Assembly (NCBI GenBank): GCA_046262175.1
Contig: JBHENF010000176.1
Coordinates: 1 to 21,667 of the forward strand
Direction of reading: 5' to 3'
Length of the DNA stretch: 21,667 nt
Origin: RYN-124 sp046262175
GTDB lineage: Bacteria > Actinomycetota > Actinomycetes > Mycobacteriales > SCTD01
Positions 14,413 to 21,667 of the stretch are shown piece after piece. Position 1 is the first letter of the stretch, and each line of letters starts with the position of its first letter. A program made the translations under genes and the position numbers. The notes under the pieces are model-generated. The model saw only the letters and a program-made list of their open reading frames with translations. It did not search any database and had not been told where the DNA came from.

Positions 14413-15234
14413 GTGGGCAGGCTGACAGCGCGACGACGGGTGCTCCGACTGGGTGGCGAGGTGCCGGTCGAGCGGCCGGACACGCTGGTGGTCGAAGAGC
14501 CCCTCGAGATCCGGGTGCGCGGGAATGCTCTGGTCATCACGATGCGCACGCCGGGCGACGACATGGACCTGGCGGCCGGATTCCTCGTCAGCGAGGGCGT
14601 GGTGTCCGCGGCCGGTGACGTGCACGGCATCCGCTACTGCGCGGGCGCCGTGGACGGCGACGTCAACACCTACAACATCCTCGACGTCGACCTGGCCGAC
14701 CACGTGCCGCCGCCCGACCCCAGCCTGGAGCGCTCCTTCTACACGACGAGCTCGTGCGGGCTGTGCGGAAAAGCGTCGCTGGACGCGGTGCGGACGGCGA
14801 CCCGGTTCTCGGTCGCCGACGACCCGCTGCAGGTCACGCCAGAGCTGCTGAGCTCGCTGCCGGACCGGCTGCGCGAGGCCCAACGCGTGTTCGACAAGAC
14901 GGGCGGCCTGCACGCCGCCGGGCTCTTCACGGCCGAGGGCGAGCTGCTCTGCCTGCGCGAGGACGTCGGCCGGCACAACGCGGTGGACAAGGTCGTCGGC
15001 TGGGCGCTGCGCGCGGGCCGGCTGCCCCTGTCCGGCACGGTGCTGCTCGTCAGCGGACGGGCCTCGTTCGAGCTGACGCAGAAGGCGTGGATGGCCGGCA
15101 TCCCGGTGCTGGCTGCCGTGAGCGCCCCGTCGTCGCTGGCTGTCGACCTGGCGGTGGAGGCCGGGATGACCCTGATCGGCTTCCTGCGCGGAGCGACGAT
15201 GAACGTGTACGCGGGCGCTCAGCGGCTCGCTTAG
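14413..15234 (+). CDS. fdhD: FdhD, sulphurtransferase for formate dehydrogenase maturation
   Basis: 273 residues from GTG 14413. FdhD passes sulphur from a cysteine desulphurase to the molybdenum cofactor of FDH and is required for its activity. The signature YTTSSCGLCGKASLD gives the CxxC pair (Cys115 and Cys118). Other family motifs are present: DMDLAAGFLVSEG, FDKTGGLHAAGLF, CLREDVGRHNAVDKVVG and VSGRASFELTQKAWMAGIPVLAAVSAPSSLAV. It is divergent from fdhA across 83 bp (14330-14412) that must hold both promoters; I could not pick out -10/-35 boxes with confidence. Its stop overlaps that of the next minus-strand gene. Confidence 0.95.
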   Translation: MGRLTARRRVLRLGGEVPVERPDTLVVEEPLEIRVRGNALVITMRTPGDDMDLAAGFLVSEGVVSAAGDVHGIRYCAGAVDGDVNTYNILDVDLADHVPPPDPSLERSFYTTSSCGLCGKASLDAVRTATRFSVADDPLQVTPELLSSLPDRLREAQRVFDKTGGLHAAGLFTAEGELLCLREDVGRHNAVDKVVGWALRAGRLPLSGTVLLVSGRASFELTQKAWMAGIPVLAAVSAPSSLAVDLAVEAGMTLIGFLRGATMNVYAGAQRLA

Positions 15235-15590
15235 CGGTCCCCCTCGGTGAGCACGCCGCGGACCGTGTCGCCGTGCCGGTTGATGCACTCCTCGAGCGCG
15301 GCCTCCTGTGCCGGGTTCGTGTCGCCGATCTTGAACCGCACCGGGAACCGTCCCTGGACGCGGTCGCCACCGCCACCCTGGTCCGGGACCAGGCTGACCC
15401 CGGGCAGCGCCCCGCAGTCGTCCTTGAGCTGCTGGCGCGCGGCCTGGCCGACGTCCTGCTTCATCGTCACGACGAGCACGCGCGGGTCGCCGGCCAGCAG
15501 GTAGTTGAAGACGCCGGTGACGAGCATCCCGAACAGGCACAGCGCCGCGAACAGCACGATCAGGACCGTGTTGGTGCGCCGGGTCGCCAT
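15231..15590 (-). CDS. Small membrane-anchored protein, function unknown
   Basis: 119 residues from ATG 15590. After a short basic start (MATRRTN) comes one hydrophobic helix (TVLIVLFAALCLFGMLVTGVFNYLLA), then a soluble domain of about 85 residues, probably outside the membrane. The domain has two cysteines (DDCGALPG and EECINRHG) that could pair. I do not recognise the family. It is convergent with fdhD, the two stops sharing bases 15232-15233 in TTAG, and divergent from the PH-domain pair 33 bp away. A longer upstream frame was rejected because the helix then loses its N-terminal position. Confidence 0.7.
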   Translation of the reverse strand: MATRRTNTVLIVLFAALCLFGMLVTGVFNYLLAGDPRVLVVTMKQDVGQAARQQLKDDCGALPGVSLVPDQGGGGDRVQGRFPVRFKIGDTNPAQEAALEECINRHGDTVRGVLTEGDR

Positions 15591-15623
15591 GCCGCCATTG
15601 TCGCCGCAAGCGAGGATGTACAC

Positions 15624-16088
15624 GTGACGGAGCACTGGCGACGACCCGACCCGGCCCTGCTGGTGGTGCGCCGCGCGCAGTGCCTGCTGCTGGTCGCCCT
15701 GCCCGGGCTGGCGCTCAGCGGCCTGACGCTGCTCACGGGTCCGGCCGAGGCGCTGGCGGTTCTCCTGCTGGCCGCGCTGCTGACGGCGCTGGCGCTGACG
15801 TCGGTGGAGCGGCGCTGGCGGGCCTGGGGCTACGCCGAGCGCGACGACGACCTGCTGGTGCGCCGCGGGGTTCTCGTACGGCGGTTGTCGGTCGTGCCGT
15901 ACGGGCGGATGCAGTACGTCGACGTGACGGCCGGGCCGCTGGACCGCCGCCTCGGGATCGCGCGGGTGACGCTGCACACCGCGGCGGCGGCGAGCGACGC
16001 GTCGATCCCTGGGCTGCCGGCCGCCGAGGCGGCCCGCCTGCGGGACCGGCTGGCGGCGCTCGGCGAGGCGCGCGCAGCGGGCGTATGA
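15624..16088 (+). CDS. Bacterial PH-domain membrane protein, YdbS-like
   Basis: 154 residues from GTG 15624. Two hydrophobic helices near the N-terminus (about residues 12-55) are followed by one bPH2 (DUF304) domain. Its pattern DDDLLVRRGVLVRRLSVVPYGRMQYVDVTAGPLDRRLGIARVTLHTAAA is characteristic of YdbS. This family usually occurs as a pair with a larger multi-domain partner, which is the next gene: its ATG overlaps this TGA. The family is linked in Bacillus to membrane stress and antimicrobial resistance, but the exact role is unknown. Confidence 0.83.
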   Translation: MTEHWRRPDPALLVVRRAQCLLLVALPGLALSGLTLLTGPAEALAVLLLAALLTALALTSVERRWRAWGYAERDDDLLVRRGVLVRRLSVVPYGRMQYVDVTAGPLDRRLGIARVTLHTAAAASDASIPGLPAAEAARLRDRLAALGEARAAGV

Positions 16089-17392
16089 GCTCTCCGACGC
16101 ACGAGTGGCACCGGCTGCACCCGCTGACCCCGCTGCTGCGCGGCGGACGGGCGCTGTTGCTGATCGCCGCGCTGGTCGGCCAGCAGGGGCTGCGGCAGGC
16201 CGACCAGGTACGGCCGGCGCTGGTCGGCCTCGCGTCGCTGGCCGTCGTGGCGGTCGCGGTCGGCGTCGGGTTCGCCGTCTGGCGGACGACGCGCTACCGG
16301 CTGACCGCGACCGAGCTGCAGGTCGACAGCGGGCTGCTGACGCGGCGCAGCCGGCGGGTGCCGCTGGCCCGGCTGCAGTCGGTCGACGTCGTCCGGCCGG
16401 TGATCGCGCGGGTGGCCGGACTGGCCGAGCTGCGCCTCGAGGTCGTCGGCGGCGGCAGCAGCGAGGCTCCCCTGGCCTACCTCGGCGAGCAGGACGCGCA
16501 GCGGCTGCGGCGCTCGATGCTGGCCCTCGCGGCCGGCCGGGAGGAGGCGCCCGAGCAGCCGGCCGACGCGGTGCTGGTGCAGGTGCCGACCGGGGTGCTG
16601 GTCGCGAGCGCGCTGCTCGGCCCGCCGCTGGTGATCGCGCTGCTGCTGCTCGCCTGCCTGCTGGTCGTGGGGACCGTCTCGCCGTCGGCCGCCGTGCCGT
16701 TCGGGCTGAGCATCGTGCCCGCGTACGCCGGCCTGCTGGCGGTCGCGGTCCGGAGGGTGCTGGCGGAGTACGGGTTCACGGTGGCCGAGTCGGAGGACGG
16801 CCTCCGGCTGCGGCACGGTCTGCTGGACACGCGGACGCAGACCATCCCGCCTGGTCGGGTGCAGGCGGTACGGGTGCTCGAGCCGCTGCTGTGGCGGCGC
16901 CGCGGCTGGGTACGCGTCGAGGTCGACGTGGCCGGCTACGCGGGCGGCAGCGAGGAGCAGGCGGCCACCTCGGCGCTGCTGCCCGTGGCGCCGCGGGCGC
17001 TCGCCGAGGCGCTGGTCGGGCGGGTGCTGGGCGGCGCCCTGCCCGTGGCCGCCGCCGGCGTCCCGGACCGGGCGCGCTGGCGGGCACCGCTGTCAGCCCG
17101 TCGGCTGCGGGCCGGCCTGGACGACCGGCACCTGGTGACCACGTCGGGGGTGCTCACGACGACCACTGACGTCGTGCCGCTGGCGAAGGTGCAGAGCCTG
17201 CGGGTGACGAGCGGGCCGTGGCAGCAGCGCCTGGGTCTCGCCACGCTGCACGCGGACACCGCCGGCAGACGGCTGTCGGGCGGCACGGCCCGGCATCGTG
17301 ACGCCGCCGAGGCGGCGGCGCTGCTGGACGAGCTGAGCCGGCGCACCCGGGGAGCCCGCCGGCTGGGTAGCGTGCCAGTCCCCCGACCCTGA
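16085..17392 (+). CDS. Multi-domain bacterial PH-domain membrane protein, YdbT-like
   Basis: 435 residues from ATG 16085, overlapping the previous stop by four bases (ATGA). About three bPH2 units are visible, each with the LxVxxGLLxRRxxxVPLxRxQSVxVxxxxxxRxxGLAxLxxxxxG pattern: roughly residues 75-150, 225-310 and 335-425. Two pairs of membrane helices separate them (about residues 20-65 and 170-225). It forms the usual pair with the YdbS-like protein and both probably work as a membrane complex. The next gene (SDR) starts 14 bp on and may be co-transcribed. Confidence 0.83.
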   Translation: MSSPTHEWHRLHPLTPLLRGGRALLLIAALVGQQGLRQADQVRPALVGLASLAVVAVAVGVGFAVWRTTRYRLTATELQVDSGLLTRRSRRVPLARLQSVDVVRPVIARVAGLAELRLEVVGGGSSEAPLAYLGEQDAQRLRRSMLALAAGREEAPEQPADAVLVQVPTGVLVASALLGPPLVIALLLLACLLVVGTVSPSAAVPFGLSIVPAYAGLLAVAVRRVLAEYGFTVAESEDGLRLRHGLLDTRTQTIPPGRVQAVRVLEPLLWRRRGWVRVEVDVAGYAGGSEEQAATSALLPVAPRALAEALVGRVLGGALPVAAAGVPDRARWRAPLSARRLRAGLDDRHLVTTSGVLTTTTDVVPLAKVQSLRVTSGPWQQRLGLATLHADTAGRRLSGGTARHRDAAEAAALLDELSRRTRGARRLGSVPVPRP

Positions 17393-17405
17393 CCTGGAGG
17401 ACCCC

Positions 17406-18161
17406 GTGCAGCTGCCTGGCGCCGTTGCCGTCGTGACCGGAGGGGCCAGCGGCCTCGGCCTCGCCACCGCGACCGAGCTGGTCGCCGCCGGGGCAGCCGT
17501 CGTCCTGCTGGACCTGCCCAGCTCGAACGGCGAGGCGGCGGCGAAGGAGCTCGGCGCCGTGTTCGTCCCCACGGACGTCACGGACGAGGGATCCGTGCTG
17601 GCGGCCGTGGAGCAGGCCTCGTCGATGGGCCCGCTGCGGGTCGCGGTCAACTGCGCCGGCGTCGGCACGCCCGGCCGCGTGGTCGGCAAGAACGGGCCGC
17701 TGCCGCTGGAGCAGTTCGCGAAGGTCGTCACGGTCAACCTGGTCGGCACGTTCAACGTCATCCGCCTGGCCGCCGCGGCGATCGCGCAGACCGACCCGGT
17801 GGACGGCGAGCGCGGCGTCATCGTCAACACGGCCTCCGTTGCCGCCTTCGACGGCCAGATCGGCCAGGCGGCGTACAGCGCCTCCAAGGGCGGCGTCGTC
17901 GGGATGACGCTGCCGCTGGCACGCGACCTGGCCGACAAGCTGATCCGGGTCATGACCATCGCTCCCGGGCTGTTCGACACCCCGATGCTGCAGGGCCTGC
18001 CGGAGCCCGCCCGCCAGTCGCTCGGCGCGCAGGTGCCGATGCCGTCGCGGCTCGGGAACCCGGTCGAGTACGCCGCCCTCGCGCGGCACATCGTCGAGAA
18101 CCCGATGCTGAACGGGGAGGTCATCCGCCTCGACGGCGCCATCCGGATGACGCCCAGGTAG
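17406..18161 (+). CDS. Short-chain dehydrogenase/reductase, HSD10-like (3-hydroxyacyl-CoA dehydrogenase type)
   Basis: 251 residues from GTG 17406 with GGAGG at 17397-17401. The Rossmann motif TGGASGLG (residues 11-18) binds NAD(H), with Asp36 at the end of the second strand favouring NAD. NCAG is at 82-85, and the catalytic residues are Asn111, Ser144, Tyr157 and Lys161 (YSASK). The segment after it (MTLPLARDLADKLIRVMTIAPGLFDTPMLQGLPE) resembles 3-hydroxy-2-methylbutyryl-CoA / 17-beta-HSD10-like dehydrogenases used in branched-chain and fatty acid breakdown. The exact substrate is inferred. Its TAG overlaps the GTG of the patatin gene by one base. Confidence 0.88.
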   Translation: MQLPGAVAVVTGGASGLGLATATELVAAGAAVVLLDLPSSNGEAAAKELGAVFVPTDVTDEGSVLAAVEQASSMGPLRVAVNCAGVGTPGRVVGKNGPLPLEQFAKVVTVNLVGTFNVIRLAAAAIAQTDPVDGERGVIVNTASVAAFDGQIGQAAYSASKGGVVGMTLPLARDLADKLIRVMTIAPGLFDTPMLQGLPEPARQSLGAQVPMPSRLGNPVEYAALARHIVENPMLNGEVIRLDGAIRMTPR

Positions 18162-18991
18162 TGGCGTACGAGACCGCCTTCGTCCTCGGCGGCGGCGGGG
18201 TACTGGGCTCCTGCGAGGTCGGGATGCTCAAGGCCCTGCTGCAGAAGGGCATCCGGCCGGACGTCGTGCTCGGCACGTCGATCGGCGCGCTGAACGGCGC
18301 GTTCGTGGCGGCCGACCCCACGCCGGCAACGGCGGCGCGCCTCGAGGCGCTGTGGCGGGACATGACGGCCGGCGACGTGTTCGGCGGCTCGATGCTGCGT
18401 CGGGCCGGGACGCTGGCCAAGACGCGGACCCATCTGCACCCGTACGGGCCGATGCGTCAGCTGCTGCGCGACGCGCTTCCAGTCGAGCGGATCGAGGACC
18501 TGCCGGTGCCCTTCCAGTGCGTCGCGGCCAGCATCGAGCGGGCCGCCGAGCACTGGTTCACCGAGGGCAAGCTGGCGGACGCGGTGCTCGCCTCCTGCGC
18601 GGTGCCCGGGCTGCTGGCGCCCGTGCGCATCGGCGGCGAGCACTTCCTCGACGGTGGACTGGTGCACAGCATCCCGGTAGGCCGGGCGGTCGCGCTCGGG
18701 GCGACGACGGTGTACGTCCTGCAGGTCGGCCGCGTCGAGCAGCCGCTCAAGCCGCCGCGGCGGCCGTGGGAGGTCGGCATGGTGGCCTTCGAGATCGCCC
18801 GGCGGCACCGGTACGCCGCCGACATGGCCGCCGTCCCGGAGTCGGTGACGGTGCACGTCCTGCCGGTCGGCGAGGAGCCGCCGCGGTACGACTCGCGCGC
18901 GGCCCTGAAGTACCGGGACATGCGGTCCGTCGGCTCGCGGGTCGACCGCGCGTACGAGGCGAGCCTGGCCTATCTCGACGGCGCGGCGTGA
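18161..18991 (+). CDS. Patatin-like phospholipase / lipid acyl hydrolase
   Basis: 276 residues from GTG 18161. It has the patatin Ser-Asp dyad: an oxyanion-hole glycine run GGGG (residues 10-13), nucleophile elbow GTSIG with Ser40, and DGG with Asp164 in FLDGGLVHSIPV. The length and lack of a signal peptide fit a cytoplasmic RssA/YlbK-type member, acting on phospholipids or other acyl esters. It is coupled to the SDR gene before it and overlaps the acyltransferase after it by four bases (GTGA at 18988-18991). The pairing of a lipid hydrolase with an acyltransferase suggests membrane-lipid remodelling or acyl storage. Confidence 0.9.
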   Translation: MAYETAFVLGGGGVLGSCEVGMLKALLQKGIRPDVVLGTSIGALNGAFVAADPTPATAARLEALWRDMTAGDVFGGSMLRRAGTLAKTRTHLHPYGPMRQLLRDALPVERIEDLPVPFQCVAASIERAAEHWFTEGKLADAVLASCAVPGLLAPVRIGGEHFLDGGLVHSIPVGRAVALGATTVYVLQVGRVEQPLKPPRRPWEVGMVAFEIARRHRYAADMAAVPESVTVHVLPVGEEPPRYDSRAALKYRDMRSVGSRVDRAYEASLAYLDGAA

Positions 18992-19992
18992 GGCTGCCGC
19001 CGCGCCCCGTCCGGCGCCTGCTGGACCCGCTGCTGCTCGTCCTCCTGCTGGCGGTCGTCGTCCTGCTGCCGGTCCTGGTGCTCGTCGCCGTCGTCGTGTC
19101 GCCGCGGCTGCCCGGCCGCTGGCGCGGGCTCCGGCTGCTCGCCCTCGCCCTCGTGTGGGTCGTCGTCGAGTGGGTCGGCGTGTTCCTCGCCTTCCTGCTC
19201 TGGGTGGCGAGCGGGTTCGGCTGGAAGCTGCGCAGCGAGCGGTTCCAGCGGGTGCACTACCGGCTGCTCCGCTCCGGGTTGGGCGTCATCGTGCGCACCG
19301 CGACCCGCCTCATGCGGCTGCAGCTGCAGACCGAGCAGTCCTCCTGGTCGCCGCTGGACGACGGCATGCCCGGCTCGACCAACGCGATGCTCGTCCTGTC
19401 CCGGCATGCCGGCCCCGGCGACTCCGTGCTGCTCGTGCACACGCTGATGAACGCCGACCACCTGCGCGAGCCGCGGATCGTGCTCAAGGCCGACCTGCAG
19501 GCCGATCCGCTCGTCGACGTCTACCTCAACCGGCTCCCGTCCCGGTTCATCCGGCCCGGGCCGGAAGCGGAGGAGGCGATCAGCACGCTCGCGTCCGACC
19601 TCGGCAGCGACGATGCGCTGCTGATCTTCCCGGAGGGCGGCAACTTCACGCCGGGTCGCCGGTCGCGGGCGATCGCGAAGCTGCGGCGCAAGCAGATGCA
19701 CGACGAGGCCGACAAGGCGGAGGCCATGAAGTACCTGCTGCCGCCGCGACCCGGCGGTGTGCAGGCGGCCCTCGCGGCGGCACCGCACGCGGACGTCGTG
19801 TTCGTCGCGCACACCGGGCTCGACCACCTCATGACGCTCGGGGACATCTGGCGCGAGCTGCCGCAGGACAAGGTCCTGAAGCTGCGCTGGTCCTTCGTGC
19901 CGGCCGCCGACGTACCGCGTGACGACGACGCCCAGGTGGACTGGCTGTACGGCTGGTGGGCCGACATGGACGCCTGGATCGCCGCCAGCTGA
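18988..19992 (+). CDS. PlsC-like 1-acyl-glycerol-phosphate acyltransferase family protein
   Basis: 334 residues from GTG 18988, overlapping the patatin stop. Two long hydrophobic segments at the N-terminus (about residues 13-38 and 48-76) anchor it. The acyltransferase HX4D is SRHAGPGDS (His140, Asp145), and the second block FPEGGNFTPGRRSRA (about 214-228) matches the acceptor-binding FPEGT region. VDVYLNRLPSRFIRPG lies between them. It is larger than typical PlsC (about 240) and has a Trp-rich end (WLYGWWADMDAWI), as in actinobacterial relatives of unknown acceptor. It probably transfers acyl groups to a lysophospholipid-like acceptor at the membrane. Confidence 0.83.
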   Translation: MRLPPRPVRRLLDPLLLVLLLAVVVLLPVLVLVAVVVSPRLPGRWRGLRLLALALVWVVVEWVGVFLAFLLWVASGFGWKLRSERFQRVHYRLLRSGLGVIVRTATRLMRLQLQTEQSSWSPLDDGMPGSTNAMLVLSRHAGPGDSVLLVHTLMNADHLREPRIVLKADLQADPLVDVYLNRLPSRFIRPGPEAEEAISTLASDLGSDDALLIFPEGGNFTPGRRSRAIAKLRRKQMHDEADKAEAMKYLLPPRPGGVQAALAAAPHADVVFVAHTGLDHLMTLGDIWRELPQDKVLKLRWSFVPAADVPRDDDAQVDWLYGWWADMDAWIAAS

Positions 19993-20247
19993 CCGACGCC
20001 GCCCGCCGCCGCGCTGGCGGCTCCCGACGGGCCGATGCAGAACGACGCCCGACACGCTCGCCTCGCCGGCGTCGCCCCTCCCGTCCCCTTGGCCCCGTTC
20101 CGCACACTGATCACGGACGCCGCGCCACGCCACGCCGCCCCGCCAAGATGATCTGTTTGTGTGCGTCATGCGGCGGCTGGGTGGGCGCTGAGCCACCCGC
20201 GGCGATCTGCCCGTGTGCGCGAGCCGGGGCTGGGGCAGGAGCCGGGC
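19993..20247. other. Intergenic gap with a possible terminator
   Basis: No gene seen. GCCGCC (20005-20010) and GGCGGC (20016-20021) form a 6-bp hairpin shortly after the acyltransferase stop, a weak terminator candidate. The remainder should carry the promoter of the Rieske gene. A frame starting at 20161 runs into that gene but adds an Arg-rich unlikely N-terminus. Confidence 0.45.
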
Positions 20248-21099
20248 ATGTTCCCCTTCGACAAGCTCGACCGGCTCGAGGAGCTCACCTTCCTCGACCC
20301 CGTCGTCGCCCCCCTGCGCAACGCCGTCCAGACCGCCATCCGCCCACAGGGGCTGCGGGACGTGCTGCACGGGACCTGGCTCGGGCACCCGCTGCACGCG
20401 GTCCTCGTGCAGGTGCCGATCGGTTCGTTCGCCAGCGCCGCGATCCTCGACCTGCTGGGTAGCGAGGACGCCGAGGACGGTGCCGATCTGCTGGCGCTGA
20501 CGGGCCTGCTGTCCGCCGTGCCGGCCGCCGTCGCCGGCGCGACGGACTGGTCCTCGGCCAACCCGTCCGAAGAGCGCAGCGGCCTGGTGCACGCGGCACT
20601 GAACACCGTCGGCCTCGCCGCGTGGATCGCTTCCCTGCTCGCCCGGCGTCGCGGCCACCGCTCCCGCGGCACGGCGCTCGGGCTGGCCGGACTAGCAGCG
20701 ATCGGCGTCAGCGGCACCATCGGAGGGCACCTGTCCTACCGCCGCTCGCTCGGCGCCAACAGCAACAGCGACATCGAGGACACCGGCCCCGCGGACTGGA
20801 CCGACGCCGGCTCCTCGGAGCTGCCCGAGGGCAAGCCGGTGCTGCGTCAGGCGAACGGCACACCGGTGCTGCTGGTCAAGACCGGCGCGCGGGTCGACGC
20901 GCTGGTCGACCTGTGCAGCCACCAGAGCGGCCCGCTGCACGAGGGCACCATCGCCGACGGCTGCGTGACCTGCCCGTGGCACGGCAGTCGGTTCCGCCTC
21001 GACGACGGGTCGGTCGTGGACGGCCCTTCGACGCACCCGCAGCCCGCCCTGGACGTGCGCATCTCCGGCGACCGCCTGCAGGTGAAGCTGCGGGGCTAG
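20248..21099 (+). CDS. DUF2231 membrane domain fused to a Rieske [2Fe-2S] domain
   Basis: 283 residues from ATG 20248, with CAGGAG just upstream. The N-terminal part (about residues 35-165) matches DUF2231: LHGTWLGHPLHAVLVQVPIGSFASAAILDLLG, then further hydrophobic helices. The C-terminal part (about 185-283) is a Rieske ferredoxin with cluster ligands Cys223 and His225 (CSHQ) and Cys242 and His245 (CPWHG). The CPWHGSRF loop is of the soluble oxygenase-ferredoxin type. It probably carries electrons at the membrane for an unknown partner. No oxygenase gene is adjacent; the P450 is 14 kb away. Its stop shares CTAG with the convergent small gene. Confidence 0.87.
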   Translation: MFPFDKLDRLEELTFLDPVVAPLRNAVQTAIRPQGLRDVLHGTWLGHPLHAVLVQVPIGSFASAAILDLLGSEDAEDGADLLALTGLLSAVPAAVAGATDWSSANPSEERSGLVHAALNTVGLAAWIASLLARRRGHRSRGTALGLAGLAAIGVSGTIGGHLSYRRSLGANSNSDIEDTGPADWTDAGSSELPEGKPVLRQANGTPVLLVKTGARVDALVDLCSHQSGPLHEGTIADGCVTCPWHGSRFRLDDGSVVDGPSTHPQPALDVRISGDRLQVKLRG

Positions 21100-21347
21100 C
21101 CGTCCAGTCCCGGCTCACCGCTCTCTTCGCCGGCAGCCTCGGACCGCTCACCGAGGCCCACCCGCAGCTGCTCGCGCGCGGCAGTCTCGCCGTCGGCGCC
21201 ACGGCCGATGTTCTCGTTGCCGCCGTCCATCCGCTCGTTCGCGTCGCCGCCCCGCACGCCGGCGCTGCCGTCGTCCTGCGCGCGGTAGCCCTCCTGCACG
21301 CCCGTGTCGTCGGGCTGGCTCATGGCGTTGTCCTCAGGCTGCGTCAT
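21096..21347 (-). CDS. Small acidic, Gly-rich protein, function unknown
   Basis: 83 residues from ATG 21347; ATG 21323 (MSQPDDTG) is an equally good start with GAGG eight bases upstream. The sequence is rich in Glu, Asp, Gly and Asn, has no hydrophobic core, no cysteine and no membrane segment, and is probably disordered. It is small and highly charged like many actinobacterial stress-related proteins, but I recognise no family. It is convergent with the Rieske gene, the two TAG stops lying in the same CTAG (21096-21099). Confidence 0.55.
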   Translation of the reverse strand: MTQPEDNAMSQPDDTGVQEGYRAQDDGSAGVRGGDANERMDGGNENIGRGADGETAAREQLRVGLGERSEAAGEESGEPGLDG

Positions 21348-21376
21348 GCCCTACGCCCTCCCCCGTACGCGCCTGC

Positions 21377-21667
21377 TCACTCCGGCAGCGCGTCCAGGAC
21401 CCGGACGAACTCCACCGGCGGCGACAGCGACGTCGTCGTCCCCGGCAGGTGCAGCAGCTCACCCGATCGCCACCACCAGAGGTCAGGCGAGAGCGGCCAC
21501 GGCCCGTCGCTCCAGATGCGGTCCGCGTTGAGCAGCAGCAGCTGCGCAGCCTCGACGGCCAACGTGCGGGTACGGAGCGGCGCGACGAGCAGCAGGTGCC
21601 GCGTCGGCAGCGCGATCAGGGCGCCGGCGGCCGGCACGTCGACGAGCGACCCGAGCCGGTGCAGCCA
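21377..21667 (-). CDS. C-terminal part of an unknown protein, runs off the right edge
   Basis: The frame is open from the right edge to TGA at 21379-21377, giving about 96 residues of the C-terminus. A GTG at 21637 could start an 86-residue protein, but the ten codons upstream (WLHRLGSLVD) read like protein, so a longer gene is likely. Segments such as ALIALPTRHLLLVAPL and the Trp-rich DLWWWRSGELLHLPG are visible. I recognise no family with confidence. Confidence 0.5.
   Translation of the reverse strand, partial: WLHRLGSLVDVPAAGALIALPTRHLLLVAPLRTRTLAVEAAQLLLLNADRIWSDGPWPLSPDLWWWRSGELLHLPGTTTSLSPPVEFVRVLDALPE

Noticed and set aside
7691..15609. Very long overlapping frames opposite the FDH and transporter genes (several above 400 codons)
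   Set aside because: These are GC-rich shadow frames with Arg/Ala/Gly-rich translations and no motifs; the genes on the other strand are unambiguous.

Overview
The window is high-GC DNA with GTG/TTG starts, four-base GTGA start/stop overlaps and actinobacterial-type proteins, so it most likely comes from an actinomycete (Actinomycetota). I cannot place it to genus. It falls into two parts that meet at a selenocysteine tRNA gene (selC, about 5231-5326, minus strand).

Part one (1-5230) looks like an accessory island. Bases 1-3128 hold five tightly packed genes: an Asp-box protein tail, two small lipoproteins, a secreted repeat protein and an HExxH metallopeptidase. They are separated by five copies of a 14-bp core, GGTAGGTGCCGCTA (190, 782, 1133, 2173, 3115). 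Every core points the same way, while the genes between them lie on either strand. The core carries a TAG stop on each strand, and four of the five genes end inside it. Dyad symmetry surrounds most copies. This resembles an integron-like gene-cassette array, but the core is not the classical attC GTTRRRY box and the only recombinase in view is a phage-type tyrosine integrase. Bases 3129-3980 hold no convincing gene. They do hold a perfect three-arm palindromic cruciform element (3240-3288), a 12-bp tandem repeat and a 20-bp perfect inverted repeat. The tyrosine integrase (3981-5096) points at the 3' end of selC, the usual arrangement for an island integrated in a tRNA gene.

Part two (5231-21667) looks like host backbone, rich in selenium and formate metabolism. 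After selC come a cytochrome P450 and selD (selenophosphate synthetase). Convergent with selD is a formate dehydrogenase operon on the minus strand: fdhA, fdhB, an NrfD-like membrane subunit and an OFA-family oxalate/formate-type transporter. FdhA is interrupted by one in-frame TGA at 13760-13762. It is followed by a hairpin at the spacing of a bacterial SECIS, so FdhA should be read as one 1091-residue selenoprotein (Sec190). fdhD, for FDH maturation, is divergent from fdhA. selC, selD, fdhA and fdhD therefore form one functional unit; selA and selB are not in the window.

Downstream are a small membrane-anchored protein, two bacterial PH-domain (YdbS/YdbT-like) membrane proteins, and a plus-strand run of an SDR dehydrogenase, a patatin-like lipase and a PlsC-like acyltransferase that suggests lipid or acyl-CoA metabolism. 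The window closes with a DUF2231-Rieske fusion, a small acidic protein and a partial unknown gene running off the right edge.
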